Notes: generated from the sequence alone by a model not told the origin. Counted from the first letter of the stretch, positions 18,296 through 30,148 are shown. The stretch is 64,000 nt of DNA from Rhodomyrtus psidioides (GCA_021437785.1 JAILYB010000160.1:558001-622000), one strand, 5' to 3'. Numbers and translations: made by a program.

Positions 18296-19693
18296 TCATG
18301 GATGTCCAAGCATGCCAGCTTCCCACTGATTGAACAAGGCATCGAGCCCCTCATCGAAGAAATCGTCTGTTGTGGGTTGACTAGCGGCAGGCAGAGCACC
18401 AGCCGACTGCTGCTCGAATGGAGGAGTGCGCACTCGCTGTACTTGTGACACGCGCTCTTGAGAAGTGTTGAAATGGCCCGGGAGGACATTCTGATCAGCT
18501 TTCAGTTTGCCGGTGGTCGAGTTGCTAGCTTGATTGATGCTTAGATTTGGCCGGGTATCTCTTGATGCCTGAGCATTACAATGGCGGTCGCCCCTAGCTT
18601 TTGAGCTCGAGACGGATTCCTCCCGGTTTAGCTCCGCTCGACGTTGTTTTAATAACTTTCTGTAGGCAGCAAGGTGATTCCTGACCAGTTCCTTACTAAG
18701 CCCCGGTACATTCATGGCCTTAAATATGCGCGTCGGAGTTGCTGAATCGATCCCCATTTGGTGAACCACGTCTAGGAATCTAGAATGCAGTTCAGGGGGC
18801 CAAGCGAACCTCCTCTTATCGTGGCCCAAAATTGCATCGATGGCTTGACGACTGATTAACTCATCTCCAGCAGGACCCGACCCTATCAAAAATTGTTGTG
18901 CATGAGGCTGATATGCTTTGAGCTGGTCGGCGGTAACATCCAGCTCCTTGAAACTGTAACTCCAATCAAAGCGATGCAAATCCCATCCCCTAGGAGGCGT
19001 TTGTATCGTCTTCGTAGGATCATCCTGCTCATGCATGACTCCGGCAAAATCTGGGTGAGCAGGAGATGCCCCGAGGGAGTAGGGTGGTAAATGAACGTCT
19101 TCAATCATTGCGTGAGGCTTATCGGGGAATATCTTACCGCGGGCGATGAGGTTATCGCAATGAGGGCAAACGGTAATATTGAGAGCTTTTTCATACCTCA
19201 TGTTTTCTGTTCGCAGCTTTTGGTTTTCTTCCTTTAAAATCTCGACCACCTGACGTTTGCGTTGAGCCTTCGATTTGGATCTCCTATTTTGAAACCAAAA
19301 CTGGATCCTCGACTGATTAATCCCCAACTCCCGGCTCAATTCAATTCTCCACTTCTTTTTCATGTAATGGCTTTTACTGAAAAGGGTTTCCAGCATTTGG
19401 GTTTCCTCCTGAGAGTATTGGTGAGGACGTCTTCTTTTCCCGAGTTGAGCGTCGTGGATGTCGTTGTCGTCGTCGCCGTGATCTTGATTTTCGTTGCCAG
19501 AAGTGTTGGGCTCCATGGTTTTGGCGTTAGACTTGATCTTGGAATCTTCGAGATCCCTCTGTAGTTCAATTTCTGAGATTTTTGAGTCAGTCGCCTCTAG
19601 CAGCTGACAATAACCTCTTAAATATGTTGGATTGAGAAATGTTTGATTGGTTCTTGCCCACTCAGAGTTCTCCACTCTCTCCTGTATGCTCAC
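18296..19693 (-). CDS. HD-GARP transcription factor copy B
   Basis: Intact 465-residue intronless ORF, taken as a nuclear DNA-binding protein by domain content. Residues 85-144 are a homeodomain with canonical recognition helix QFWFQNRRSK. Residues 146-172 form a zipper-like coiled coil (LKEENQKLRTENMRY), followed by CPHC (176-179) as in the HD-ZIP IV zipper-loop-zipper region. The START domain that normally follows is absent. Residues 291-345 are a GARP (B-type ARR-like MYB) domain: FAWPPELHSRF ... MNVPGLSKELVRNHLAAYR. The tail is short and acidic (TTDDFFDEGLDALFNQW). I know no host family with this architecture. The start codon opens the conserved N-terminal block with no in-frame rival. 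It lies inside an LTR element with a divergent partner ORF 447 bp upstream. Confidence 0.85.
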   Translation of the reverse strand: MSIQERVENSEWARTNQTFLNPTYLRGYCQLLEATDSKISEIELQRDLEDSKIKSNAKTMEPNTSGNENQDHGDDDNDIHDAQLGKRRRPHQYSQEETQMLETLFSKSHYMKKKWRIELSRELGINQSRIQFWFQNRRSKSKAQRKRQVVEILKEENQKLRTENMRYEKALNITVCPHCDNLIARGKIFPDKPHAMIEDVHLPPYSLGASPAHPDFAGVMHEQDDPTKTIQTPPRGWDLHRFDWSYSFKELDVTADQLKAYQPHAQQFLIGSGPAGDELISRQAIDAILGHDKRRFAWPPELHSRFLDVVHQMGIDSATPTRIFKAMNVPGLSKELVRNHLAAYRKLLKQRRAELNREESVSSSKARGDRHCNAQASRDTRPNLSINQASNSTTGKLKADQNVLPGHFNTSQERVSQVQRVRTPPFEQQSAGALPAASQPTTDDFFDEGLDALFNQWEAGMLGHP

Positions 19694-20140
19694 CCCCTAT
19701 AAAGTTTTCTTCGAGTGACTTCGTATGTTCAGGAGACGCTCTTCAAGCATCACTAGGCAAACGTTCCCCCTCAAGACTTTGAATTTCTCGCTTAGCTTTT
19801 CAACGTGATGGGACTGCCAAATCCTGTTAGGGCTCTCTTCGATAGTTGCGCTTACCTCCCACCTAACTCCAATAATGATGATCCCGACAAATCTTTTACA
19901 TCTTTTAATTGATGAGCCGGAAATCGCGGATCGAAACGAATCCATTGGTTCTCGTGAGGGGACCTCCTGCTTTACCCCCTAACTGGGCTCCACCAGCATT
20001 ATTACTGAGACCCTTCATCATCCTCAAGTTGCTATAAAATGAGGAATTAATGTATGGAAGGTTAACGTTCTCGCATAATCAGCCTCTTCCTTCTAATCTC
20101 TCTGTTAAACTCGTCTTATTCTCAAGCCAACCCAACGCAA
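19694..20140. promoter_or_regulatory. Divergent promoter region between HD-GARP-B and the coiled-coil ORF
   Basis: 447 bp between two divergent start codons. A + strand TATA box TATAAAAT (20033-20040) lies 100 bp before the coiled-coil ORF ATG. The same arrangement, with alignable sequence, occurs in unit 2 (44379-45025; TATAAAAG at 44918-44925). The HD-GARP side has a possible minus-strand 5' leader conserved among the three copies (TGCTCAC ... AAGTTTTCTT-like). Promoter activity is inferred from position and conservation. Confidence 0.55.
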
Positions 20141-20878
20141 ATGGCCTCCTCTCCCGTACGCACTTTTTCAACTGATGTCTTGGCCCAGTGGGAAAAGTTT
20201 TATAACCTACTGGGTCGCGGTTACGCGCACATAACCGATCATTCTGCAACCGAGGATGCAATCTGTGTCCTGCTCGAGGACCTTGATACCACTTCTCTCG
20301 AAGGTACTACACTGGGGAGGGAATATAGAACTTTCCCGACTCTCTTTGCACACTCCTTAGAGGCCTATCGTGTTGCTAATCGGGAGATTCTGGTGGCTCG
20401 CGTCTTGCGGGCTCGTTATGAGGATCGATCTGATCATTTGGTGCTGACCAACTATCTGGTTGATAGTTACAAAAAGGCCGTCGAGTTTGCTAATGAGCGG
20501 GTCGCGACGTTGCTTCGCGAGAGGAGAAATCTGGTGGATCAATTGGCCATATCCCTGACCACCGGCGAGCATGACCGCCGCAACGTCCTGTTGAGGCTTC
20601 AGAGCGACTGGCAGGAAGAACGGCTCGACAAGATAACCGAGGACATAGCTCGCGGGAATGGACTGGTTCGGGACCTGGAAGTAGTCACCGAAGAACACGA
20701 GGCCAAGGTCGCCGAAGTTAAGGGAGAATGCAGAAGTCTTCTCCTCAGGCTTGCCGACCACAACATGCGGAGCTGGGAGTATGAGCAGAGCATTAATAAC
20801 ATGGAGGGTCAGTTGGGATCCTTTGTGTCGTTAATTAGGGCTCACTTTGGCTTTACTTTTCCACCCCGACTTGTATGA
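20141..20878 (+). CDS. Uncharacterised coiled-coil ORF, antisense to the retroelement (unit 1)
   Basis: Intact 245-residue ORF. I do not recognise its family. It is helical and charged: an N-terminal part with AQWEKFYNLLGRGYAHI, a basic helix region (VLRARYEDRSDHLVL), a Leu-rich segment (VATLLRERRNLVDQLA), then long heptad-like stretches to INNMEGQLGSFVSLIRAHFGF and a terminal FPPR. The unit 2 homologue (45026-45754) is roughly 70% identical by eye, has the same start and end, and differs by few length changes. It is transcribed opposite to the element, from a conserved TATA box 100 bp upstream. Antisense extra ORFs are known in Tat-lineage elements, so this may be one. A structural or nucleic-acid-packaging role would be a guess. 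Confidence 0.7.
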   Translation: MASSPVRTFSTDVLAQWEKFYNLLGRGYAHITDHSATEDAICVLLEDLDTTSLEGTTLGREYRTFPTLFAHSLEAYRVANREILVARVLRARYEDRSDHLVLTNYLVDSYKKAVEFANERVATLLRERRNLVDQLAISLTTGEHDRRNVLLRLQSDWQEERLDKITEDIARGNGLVRDLEVVTEEHEAKVAEVKGECRSLLLRLADHNMRSWEYEQSINNMEGQLGSFVSLIRAHFGFTFPPRLV

Positions 20879-22690
20879 CCTGCTTCTGAAAACCCTCCGC
20901 CGAGTAAAATAAATGAAAGTTATCGTGTGTGTGTTTTAACTTCTGTATGGTTCATTTCTTCGAGCATCCAAACATCTTCAACTTGGGTGAGCCGAACCAT
21001 AATATCAATAAGCCGAGCAAATACGTCCTGATTTTATAACTCGCTCATGATCAGATGGAAGAATAGTTGCAGATTTGTCCAAGAGAAGATTTCTCTATAC
21101 TACTTGTTTTTCACCTGCAAATGAAAAGACCGAGTCAGAAGGAATAATCTGAAAAAGAAAGCATAGACCCCTTTCAATCTTATGCTTGCTCGTGATTAAT
21201 AAGGACAAGAACTTTTACAAGGGTTTTAATCTTGCGCGAAAAGTTTTTATCAATATTCCTCGAAAGAAAGCATACTATTGAAAGGAATGTAATTCACAAT
21301 AATCGCTTTTGATCAATTTCGAGAGGAACGAATTACTCAAAAGTGCGAGGCATAATAACGTGTTTTGAATTTAATTGAAGATACGGCATCCAAATCAAGG
21401 CTGTTTTGTTAAGAACGAGAGTAATTTGGACATCTATCTCGTCATTAAATTCAAAACAACGTCGATATTCTCGATCAATTATCGTGGATTACCAGCGACG
21501 TAAAACATGCACGAAACAATTCAAGTGTATAATTCCTTCTAGAGAAATTGAGATTGGACTACTCTATATGACCAAAAGGTCGTGTAAGACTTCCAATTTT
21601 AATTTCCTCTAAAGGAATTATAAACTTGACTTGGGAGTATTCGGATGATTAGAGAAAATGCCACTATCACATTCCCATGACCCGTCAAAAGAAATACAAC
21701 CAAGTTCCATCTGAATGTATACACCAATAGATCCCTAATACAATCACTCTAAGGGGTGGGATAGAAAAAGCCTCGATAAAAATAAACCCTATACAAGAGG
21801 ACTAGTAATGGAAAATGAAACAAAGGAATGTGATCCTAACGTTTAAGGATGCCCCAAGTTCGATCTGTGGCTTCCGAATCACTTGCCCCAACTCGTCATC
21901 TTCATTGGACGATATCTCAATAAGGTCCATAGTAGGCTCTTTTGTTGCTCACTCGGTGTTCGCCATGGGATATCATCCTCCTCGTCTTCTATCAAGGACG
22001 TTTGGGAAAAACACACACATCTATCCTTGAAATGGCATTTAATCTAATCACCAGAATGCAATGAATGAAATGCCTATATTTATATGAACTGTAATAGATT
22101 TGAGGGATAGAGAGTCTTACCAACCAAACTCATCGACTTATGTGCGGTTTTAGGTGTACCAACCGCCCAAAGACATGCGCATGAAACAAGTGATGGTAAA
22201 CTTCTAAAAATCAGAGGATTTGGCACCTAAGGTTAAGGTTCCCACCTCGAGTTCTGGAAAGAGCAGATTCCATTGCACAACTATCGTTGCATTGGGGCTC
22301 GATCCATAGTTCGAAATGAGCGGAATTGAAAAGTGGATTACCCCGTGTTTTTCCTCACGGAGATTCCATTTTCAATCCCTTCTATTGTTTTCCTATAGGC
22401 GGCGCCCGGGGTTTTAGGCGTGGTTGTGTGTATTTTCGGTGTCGTGCTAAAGCGATAAACATGCATCTCATTTAGCAAACACCGCTTCAATATAAACATC
22501 CACACAATCATACATCCTAAACTCCTACCTGCATAAGACAGAGTTAACAAACACTTCACCCCTTATTTCTCCAATCTGCAAAAACATTTAACACCTCAAG
22601 GGTTAAAGTACGTACCTCACCTTGAAGAGTATCTGCATAAAACATGTTAGAAAAATCAATCAACTTTTTAATCGGCTCAAGTTCTCTAAA
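20879..22690. other. Unit 1 interior next to the primer site: no intact gene
   Basis: It aligns with 45755-47617 of unit 2. Near 21866-22020 the minus strand keeps the remnant of a short acidic coding block (MDLIEISSNEDDELG) that is intact in unit 2 but here carries stop codons upstream. No other coding signal is seen. Confidence 0.5.
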
Positions 22691-22709
22691 GTCCCCAGTG
22701 GAGTCGCCA
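22691..22709 (-). other. Primer binding site of unit 1 (tRNA-Arg type)
   Basis: TGGCGACTCCACTGGGGAC on the minus strand, 3 nt from the end of the 5' LTR (GGTCGCGACA). It ends in TGG as a tRNA CCA complement and resembles the tRNA-Arg-type sites reported for Tat/Ogre elements. Unit 2 has the same site with one base different. Confidence 0.75.
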
Positions 22710-22712
22710 GTC

Positions 22713-25580
22713 TGTCGCGACCCTCTCGAGGTTCGCCGTGGGCTCTCGAGGGCTAATGGGCCGTCCAGTCCGGTCAGACGCGGGCCTCTCCCAAGGCCCG
22801 TTACCAAAATCGCAACGGAGGTATACGTAGTCGACCTTCAGTGTGGTCTAGTGACATGTGTTAAGTGTGCTTGCCATGGAGTCGCCACCAATCATTTTTT
22901 GGAGGGTATGATTGGACCACCCTATTGAATAGTCGGGAGTTTCTATTCAATTCTGCGATAACCAGAGAAATGGGTTCGGGGACTTAGTTACGCCAACTGT
23001 CAGAGTTGACGCCCTTTCGGTACCTAAATTGACTGAATTTTCTGACCTAAGATTTCATGCAGATGAGTGGAATATGAATCCTAAATCTAGGAATTCATGC
23101 AAATAGGAATGACTATCCTGGCAATCACAATCAATAATAAAAGGCGCAAATCAATGAATCCAAGTATGCAAAGTAAACACATCAAATCAACATGACACTC
23201 ATAAGAAGGCTCTATTAACCTAAATAAGTATCAATCAAGCTTAGGAATGATTTAGACATGATTTTACCCATAAGGGGTAAAGTCGTAATTTTGAGACAAA
23301 AGGGACGATTTGCCCAAAAAAGGCAAAATCATCATTTCGGAATGAATTCGGAGTAAAACGATGTCAAAAATAGGTTTGGTCACTCAATTGACCCATTTCC
23401 TATTTTTTTTTTTTTGCAATTTTCATGATTTTTTGGAATTTTAGAAACCGATTTACCATTCGAAGGGTAAAATCGTCATTTTCTAAAAATGAGAATGAAA
23501 TGTGGAAATCCTAGACATAAGGTTTAGCCACCTATCTGGCTCATCGCCAAATTCTAAGCAATTTCCACAATTCATCGGAATATCAAAGACGATTTACCCT
23601 TTGAGGGGTAAAATCGTCGTTTTGGATTAAATGGGAGAAAATCCTAAAAAAACGACAACCAATCAATTTCTTTTGATCATTTTCAGCCTTGGGAATTTTC
23701 TAGAATTTTTTTAGTAATTTTCTGCAATTCTTCTCAATTTTTTTGTTTTTCTTTAATTTTTCCATTTTTTTGGCATTTTCTGATTTATTAATATTTTTTT
23801 TATATTTTCAGAAAATATTTTAACAAAAAGCATATCATTGGCAATAGACAACACTCAACCAGATAAATAAGCTAACTACTGAACTGAGATAAATACATGC
23901 AAACCAAATCTATAATGGCGACATTTTAGAAAAATAACCCTAATACACGGATCGGGTACGTAAAACATACCGGATTGGACACCGGCCTTCAATCGCCCAG
24001 CCCCAGCCTGTGACCATCCCCATGCCCATTACCGTTAAATTCGCGAGTCGGGGTTGGCGACGGTCCTCGGTAAATCCTTCGGCACGAACCTGGATGCGAG
24101 CTTTGCACTTTTCCTTTTCGAACTCGAATGAAGATTGCACGCCAAGTTCGATTTTCACGCAAAACTAGCACTTTTCGGAACCCGATTTGCTAGAGATCCA
24201 TCCCAAACGATCTTTTTCCCAAGCTAGTTTCCAACACGTACAGAATTTGGAAATTTCGTAAAAAATTGCACCTTTTCCCATGATTCGAGCTCCGAATTGC
24301 AAAAGACCATGAAGGCTTCGAAGTGGTCGGCGCATTTAGGTGTCAACAGGATTTTGATTCCTAAACCTCAAAAGCTTCGAACACCAAATAGCAAGTGCGT
24401 TAGTCATCAAAATTTAAAACAACCCGAAGCTAGATCAGCCTTACGCAGAGCCGAACAGCAGCTCAGCAATCGGCAAGGCAGTGAGTGTTTTCGCATGGCT
24501 CCAAGCTGGTTGACGAGGCTGGATGTCGGTGAAGCAGGGATGGCGGATTGGATCAATGAATCAAATCTGATCCGAAGAAATTTCAGATTTTTCGTCTCTT
24601 GTTCGGATCCGACGGGGCTTGCGAATGAGAGTCATCTCCACTAAGCAATTGTGGTGAATAGCTTAGTGGAGATGTCAGAAACCTTTGGCTTTGAACATGA
24701 TAATCAATGTAGGACTAGCCTCATGCCAACCTGTAAGAACAGCACGACAAAGAATAGATAAATAAAATAGAAGAATGAGGGAGTGGGAATGGAAAGACTC
24801 ATCTATGTTGTGAGAACTCTAGAATTCTGAATGCGAATTCCCCTGTGATCGTGCAGCTCTCGTCCTCCAAAAGCTATGTGCTGAGTTTTTTTTGGGGAAG
24901 ATAGACCAATCTGCACTCAAGTCCACTTTGAGCACGTTGATATTGCAGTAATGATTTTCCGTTCGTGGATGCCTCTAGTGGATCCAAGTTATCAATTGGA
25001 TCTGTCAATGAAACCTCACTGCACTCGACCTCAACTGTGCGATGAACTCCTGCAATTAAAAAATGGGGGAGTCCTGTGGTGAGGGAGTGGCCATGTCAAC
25101 ACTGGAGGAGCTGGTGCCCTTTTTTTGTGAAAAGAGCCTCGCCAAAAAAATGAAAAAGGAAGGAGAAGGCAGGGATGGGGTGTTTCGCGCGGGCTCCCCT
25201 TCCTTTTTTTTGTTTAATCTTTCTTTTCTCTATCGTGGAGGACAAACACCTGCTGTCCTCTACTTATTCCAAGTCTTCTTTTCTTTTTTTATCCCCCCCA
25301 TCCCCATAAAATAATTTGTCACATTATCTCGGTAGTACCTACCAATTCGATGATCCCGAACTCATGACAACATGTCGACAACGACCATGTACTGCCAAAG
25401 TCAATTTAAAGGAAGATCAAGGAGAAAGTTGACGGGATTTCTTTGGGAACTGCCAGGGGCTGAGTTTGTCCGAGCATTTTTTATTTTTTTTTATTTTTTT
25501 TATTTTTTATTTTTATAGATTTTCAATGAATTGTTTTCGAACATAAACTAGAAAAGACTGATCAAAATCAGGTGTCAACA
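22713..25580 (-). repeat. Unit 1 5' LTR (2,868 bp)
   Basis: Near-identical to 7808-10660; differences are single bases (for example C to T near 24011) and poly-T or poly-A lengths. This implies a recent insertion compared with the decayed SIRE host. Confidence 0.88.
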
Positions 25581-25585
25581 TACAC

Positions 25586-26308
25586 CTTCTCATAATTACA
25601 ATGAATGAATCAAGAAGTGTGTTTAAAATAAAGTACTCTTGATCTAAAAATTATAAAGACTTTTCCCTCTTAACGCCGACCTTTTGTCCCTTCGATCTTG
25701 AGATGTTTTTTATACTCCTCCGCCTCCAATCTAATTGTTGCAAGACTTCCAGAAGAGGTTATTCCAAAACTTTCCGTTTGGACAAGACAGCTATCAAAAG
25801 AAGATCTCGTAGCCGTTGGGTATCTCCAAAGGAAAGTCTTCCCTCCTGGAATCAAATCGCCCATATAATTATGATCCTGGGTTTCCATAGATAATTTTGT
25901 TCATTTGAAAAGTCGTATGTTTGTCTCATTGATTTCGCATCCTTGATTGATCTCTATCCTTGAGAATTCTCAAGAATGATCCAACTTGATTGTTTCCGTT
26001 GTAGTGTATCAAATAAGCACATTTAAAAGTCATCTTCAAGTTCTGATTACTGCACGTGAATACTCCACTCAGAGCTTGAGCGTCATTCCAACGTCTGAGT
26101 TATCTTCACTCAACGTCTGAGCTCTAACCAGCGTCTGAGTCCCTCAGAAATCCCATTTGAGCAAAACCTTTTTGACAGATTCAATCATATGCATCCTCGC
26201 ACCAAAGGATAATCTGCAAAACAAGTATTTTATGGTATTATCTCGAAACTTAAGAGTACTTGGATTGTTTTGTCAACTTCAAAAACACTTGGGGGGTTTT
26301 TCTCAACA
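25586..26308 (-). repeat. SIRE 3' LTR, proximal piece
   Basis: It continues the LTR after the second TACAC copy (25581-25585) and ends TTTTTCTCAACA next to the polypurine tract. It is homologous to 34834-34993 plus 48812-49365. Confidence 0.85.
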
Positions 26309-26322
26309 ATCTCCCCCTTTTT
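26309..26322 (-). other. Polypurine tract of the SIRE element
   Basis: AAAAAGGGGGAGAT on the minus strand directly before the LTR start TGTTGAG, preceded by GTCATCATC. This block is characteristic of SIRE/Maximus elements. Confidence 0.85.
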
Positions 26323-28328
26323 GATGATGACAAAACTATCCACAAAAGTAACAATGATTTAAATAAAAGGAAGAGCAATTAGGATCTAGTTACTCTCAGT
26401 ATAATCTTGCCAAGAACGAATTTTATCAATCTGTCTTTTGTTCTTCTAGCAAGAATAAGTTCTGAAGTCAATATTTTAACAATATGAGCAGTCTCAGAAC
26501 TTACGATAGTACTTAAGATTTAGAAATTCAGCATAAGTATAGTTCCAAAGTATTGACATGTGATTCTACTAGATTTTCTATAGAAGTTAATCACATGCGT
26601 AACAAACTTGAGCGGCATGGTGAATATGAGCACATTTCACTTGCTACATAATAGCTCAGAACTTGTGTATGAGCATTTTTTCTTGTGATATAAACTTGCT
26701 ACACAATAATTCAAAACTTGTAGTTCAACACATGCTCAGATTATGATGATTATAAACTACTTAAGTTAGTCTGTTTTGGCAAATATGTTACCAAATGCAC
26801 AGATTAATAAAATACTCAAAGTAATGAAGTTGTTCACCTGTTCGGTTTAGGTAAAGAAATTTTATCTCTTTACAAATCTTGGTCTCAGATCTTGTTCCTG
26901 TTGAACAGGGAAAACTTATGTTCTCATAGTAACTGTTTGCATATCCTATTTGTATGTGTTCTCACATACTTTTTGTAACTGTTGTATCTGAAACAATTTA
27001 TCATTCACACAATATAACATTCACAGAACATTCATAAATATATCCTGTGTGAACTTGTTCTTGTTCCTGTTGAATGCAACTGTTGCATGCAACATCATTC
27101 ATTTCTTGTAACTTGCTGTCATAGATGTTCATTCTCCTTTTTTTTTATAACTTTTTGTATCGTTTCTTCCTCCTTTTGTCATCAGCACAAAAGGACAAAT
27201 GAAGGACCTATCAAGCATAGAGATGGAGGAATACTCCCCATGAACAAAAGATTTATCCAATAAAGCATAAAGGGTGAGATATATCACTACAGAACAACAA
27301 ATACTCCCCTTGAATGATATAGCAGGAAATATCAGGGATTATAAAAGTACTGAAATAATAGTCAAACATCCAGAAATTATGCAATTACAGTACCAGAGAA
27401 GAAAATTGTCAATTCAATAACCAAAAACGAAACATCAAAAGATTAAAAATATTTGAAAAATCTTTTTAGTTTTTGTGAGGGTGAGAGGTAGAAGGTGCTG
27501 GAGCTGGTTGGGTTTATTATTCAATAGAGATAGTAGTTTGATCAAAAGTTTTGAGAATTAGCCAGAAAGAGTGTTGGAATTTTCAGAATGAAATCGAGAG
27601 ATATGAGAAATTTTCAAGGTAAACTCTTGCTTCATCCTGTATATCTTCTTGGTAACTTGCTCTAGCTCCAAACATGTGAGATGTCATTTTTTCTGTATGT
27701 CATCAATGAAGCTTTGACTCTCCAGACTTAAATTCTCCTTGAGCTAATCAACTTCAATGTTTAATTCTATACTGAATTTTTGAAGATTTATCTTGCATTC
27801 TCCTTGTGTGAACAGAATATCCCATAATGTATCTGTATCAGATACATCGTCCCTCTTGTCTGATTGCCAGCAATCACACTCCTCATCATGACTCTTGACT
27901 TCCTCATCGATGTCATTACTTTCTTGTACTGATAGTTTTTCTAGAACTGTATTCCAGTTAAGATATAGCTTGGATCAAGCTTATTTTGTTCAACTATGAA
28001 CTTGGCATACTCAGCTCTGACCATGTCTTGCTCGTTTTCTTTACAAAAGATTATGAGATCTGGAATACTAAAGCCACTCAGCACGGCCTCAATACTGCGC
28101 TGAATTTCTTGTCATTCCAATGATGCTTTCTTTAGTTCTTCCTCAGTTGGTTGGATGCAAATTCAATAACATCCTCTTCCGAGACAAATCCGTTATTCAC
28201 AATCAAACTTTTTACGGATTTGTTGGCTCCTTGTTGTTTGGCTCTGACAACAGCTTCTCTTACAGCCTTGGCAAGTCATATTTTTAAATCAAGATAAAAG
28301 GCAGCCTTCTAGATGTGAGAGATTTTAC
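26323..28328 (-). other. SIRE 3' non-coding region
   Basis: AT-rich, between the env-like remnant and the polypurine tract. The minus strand shows only scattered degraded coil-like codons. No intact gene is seen. Confidence 0.5.
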
Positions 28329-28958
28329 CTATTTAGTAAGCCTTTTCGACTCCAATGTCACATTGTTGGCATTCTGATGTAGCAATGTGAGGTCTTGCGG
28401 AAATGTCACTGAAGTCAAGGTTGAAAATTCCTCCATCTTTTGATTGATAAATCCCAAGAGATTCTCCAAGTTTCTTTCCATGTGATCCAGCTTGAGAAAG
28501 ATTATGCTGGTCTTTTCTGTCAGATTCTCTGTCATTACTCTGAAATCATCATCCAGTCTCTCTTTGACTTCTCATGTTTTCTGAAAAAGCATATTGTATA
28601 ATTCATGAGTTTGATGTTTCAACTCATTCTGGAAGTATACAATTTCCTTCAGTAGGTCAGCATCTGTATCATTGTTTAGTTCTTCCTTTTCTTCTTCAGA
28701 CTCGATTTCCATAACTTCATTGATTCCACCTAGTTGACTGTCATCCTCTCTTTTTTCTTGCATGAAGGTATGACTTTCATCTAACATCTCCATGTGATAG
28801 ATTTCCTCTTCGTCCAATCTGACTTTTGGTTCAACCTCTCTATCTTTTTCTTCTATTTCATTAAACGGGTCAGAAGCGAGATGATTTTCTAGATCACTCA
28901 AAGTGATTTTGATATTATCAAAGGATCTCTTTGATTCGAAAGGACTTTTAGAATCCAT
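28329..28958 (-). pseudogene. SIRE env-like coiled-coil ORF, broken
   Basis: Two fragments on the minus strand. The first (28958-28572, 128 residues) is acidic with a C-terminal coil (LLKEIVYFQNELKHQTHELYNMLF). The second (28535-28329, 68 residues) is a helical coil. SIRE elements often carry an extra ORF of this kind between pol and the 3' LTR, historically called env-like. I see no signal peptide or membrane segment, so an envelope function is not supported here. The two pieces are separated by nonsense codons. Confidence 0.55.
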
Positions 28959-29470
28959 GGAAGATGATCAGAAGTGTTTAGAAAGAGGTACTGCTCTGAA
29001 GTTATGGAGATGTGCGTATTCTTTTGACGAAGAATGTTTAAATAATATGGTTACTGAAATCTATTTGGAAAGAAAAGATTTCTGAAGATGTGATAGAGAT
29101 AACCTTTGGAAAGTTTATATTTAATCAATCAATTTAATCAAGTAATCAATTAAATTAGTCAATTAAATCAATCACGGTGGTTAGCACAATCCGCATAATC
29201 CACACAATCACAATATTTGCAGAATATTTAGAAAGATTGTGAAGATGCGTACCTTATTTGTTGCCAGAAATATAACTACTTACACGCCCAAAATTTGAAT
29301 GATCAAACCTTTAGTCATTCTCCTCTCAGAAGACGTCATCTTCAGATGATGCTTTAAGTTTTGAGTTCCTTGTAGTTATAGAGCTTCTTTAGATGAAGCT
29401 TTGGCACCTTTTGCTTCTTTTATATACCTCTTTAAGCTCTAAAGCAAAGTCTTCCTGTCTTAATAGCAGC

Positions 29471-30148
29471 TTAAACAGGCATCATAATAATACCTAATTC
29501 TTGTCTGATATATTCAAATGAATTCTTATCAAGTGGCTTGGTGAATATGTCAGCTAATTGATACTTTGAATCAACAAATTGAATGTTAATGTCACCATTA
29601 TGCAGATGATCATGGATAAAATGAAGCTTGATTTCAATATGTTTAGCTCGTGAGTGCAGGATTGGATTCTTAGTGAGATTGATTGCGCTGGTGTTGTCAC
29701 ATTGGATTTTCACGTTGTGAGATTGAACACCAAAGTTCTTTAGTTGTTGCTTCATTCATAGAATTTATGCACAACAACTTCCTAAGGCAACATACTCAGC
29801 TTCTGCAGTTGATAGAGTTACGGTGTTCTGTTTCTTGGAGAACCAAGATACCAGCATTGATTCGAGAAGTTGACATGTTCCTAAAGTACTTTTCCTGTCT
29901 AATTTACAACCTGCAAGATCAGTATCTGAATATCCATATAATGTAAGATCTGAGGTCTTAGTGTACCATAGTCCCAAATTAGGATAAGTTCCTATGTATT
30001 TAATAATTCTTTTGACAGCTGTAAAATGTGATTCCTTGGGATTTGATTGGAATATAGCACATATGCATACACTAAAGATGATGTTAGGTCTATAATCAGT
30101 TAGATATAGTAATGAACCGATCATGCTCCTATAAAGCTTCTGATCAGC
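29471..30148 (-). pseudogene. SIRE RNase H domain, interrupted
   Basis: It continues the RT frame after a TAG at 30149-30151. It has the copia RT/RNase H linker (YRSMIGSLLYLT), the RNase H core (LSTAEAEYVALGSCCA), and the tail (CDNTSAINLTKNP, then HSRAKHIEI and ADIFTKPLD), ending at 29471. TAA and TGA codons in the same frame near 29762 and 29750 split it. All fit single transitions. Confidence 0.85.

Larger units (their letters stand above)
7808..25580 (-). mobile_element. Unit 1: non-autonomous Tat/Ogre-like LTR retrotransposon carrying HD-GARP genes
   Basis: A 17.8 kb element with 2.85-2.87 kb LTRs (7808-10660, 22713-25580) that differ only at scattered bases and homopolymers, a tRNA-Arg-type primer site (22691-22709), a polypurine tract (10661-10677) and a perfect 5 bp target duplication TACAC (7803-7807, 25581-25585). 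The 12 kb interior has no gag, protease, RT, RNase H or integrase motif. It holds two HD-GARP reading frames in sense orientation, one divergent coiled-coil ORF, a solo LTR and tandem repeats. It must be mobilised by an autonomous relative elsewhere. The LTR ends, primer site and long LTRs suggest the Tat lineage, which is inference. Confidence 0.87.

Noticed and set aside
20357..20802. Minus frames of 134 and 67 residues
   Set aside because: Shadows of the conserved + strand coiled-coil ORF.
10661..22690. Hidden gag-pol in unit 1
   Set aside because: I looked for RT (YxDD), integrase DDE, protease DTG and CCHC motifs in the listed frames of the interior and found none. The same holds for unit 2.
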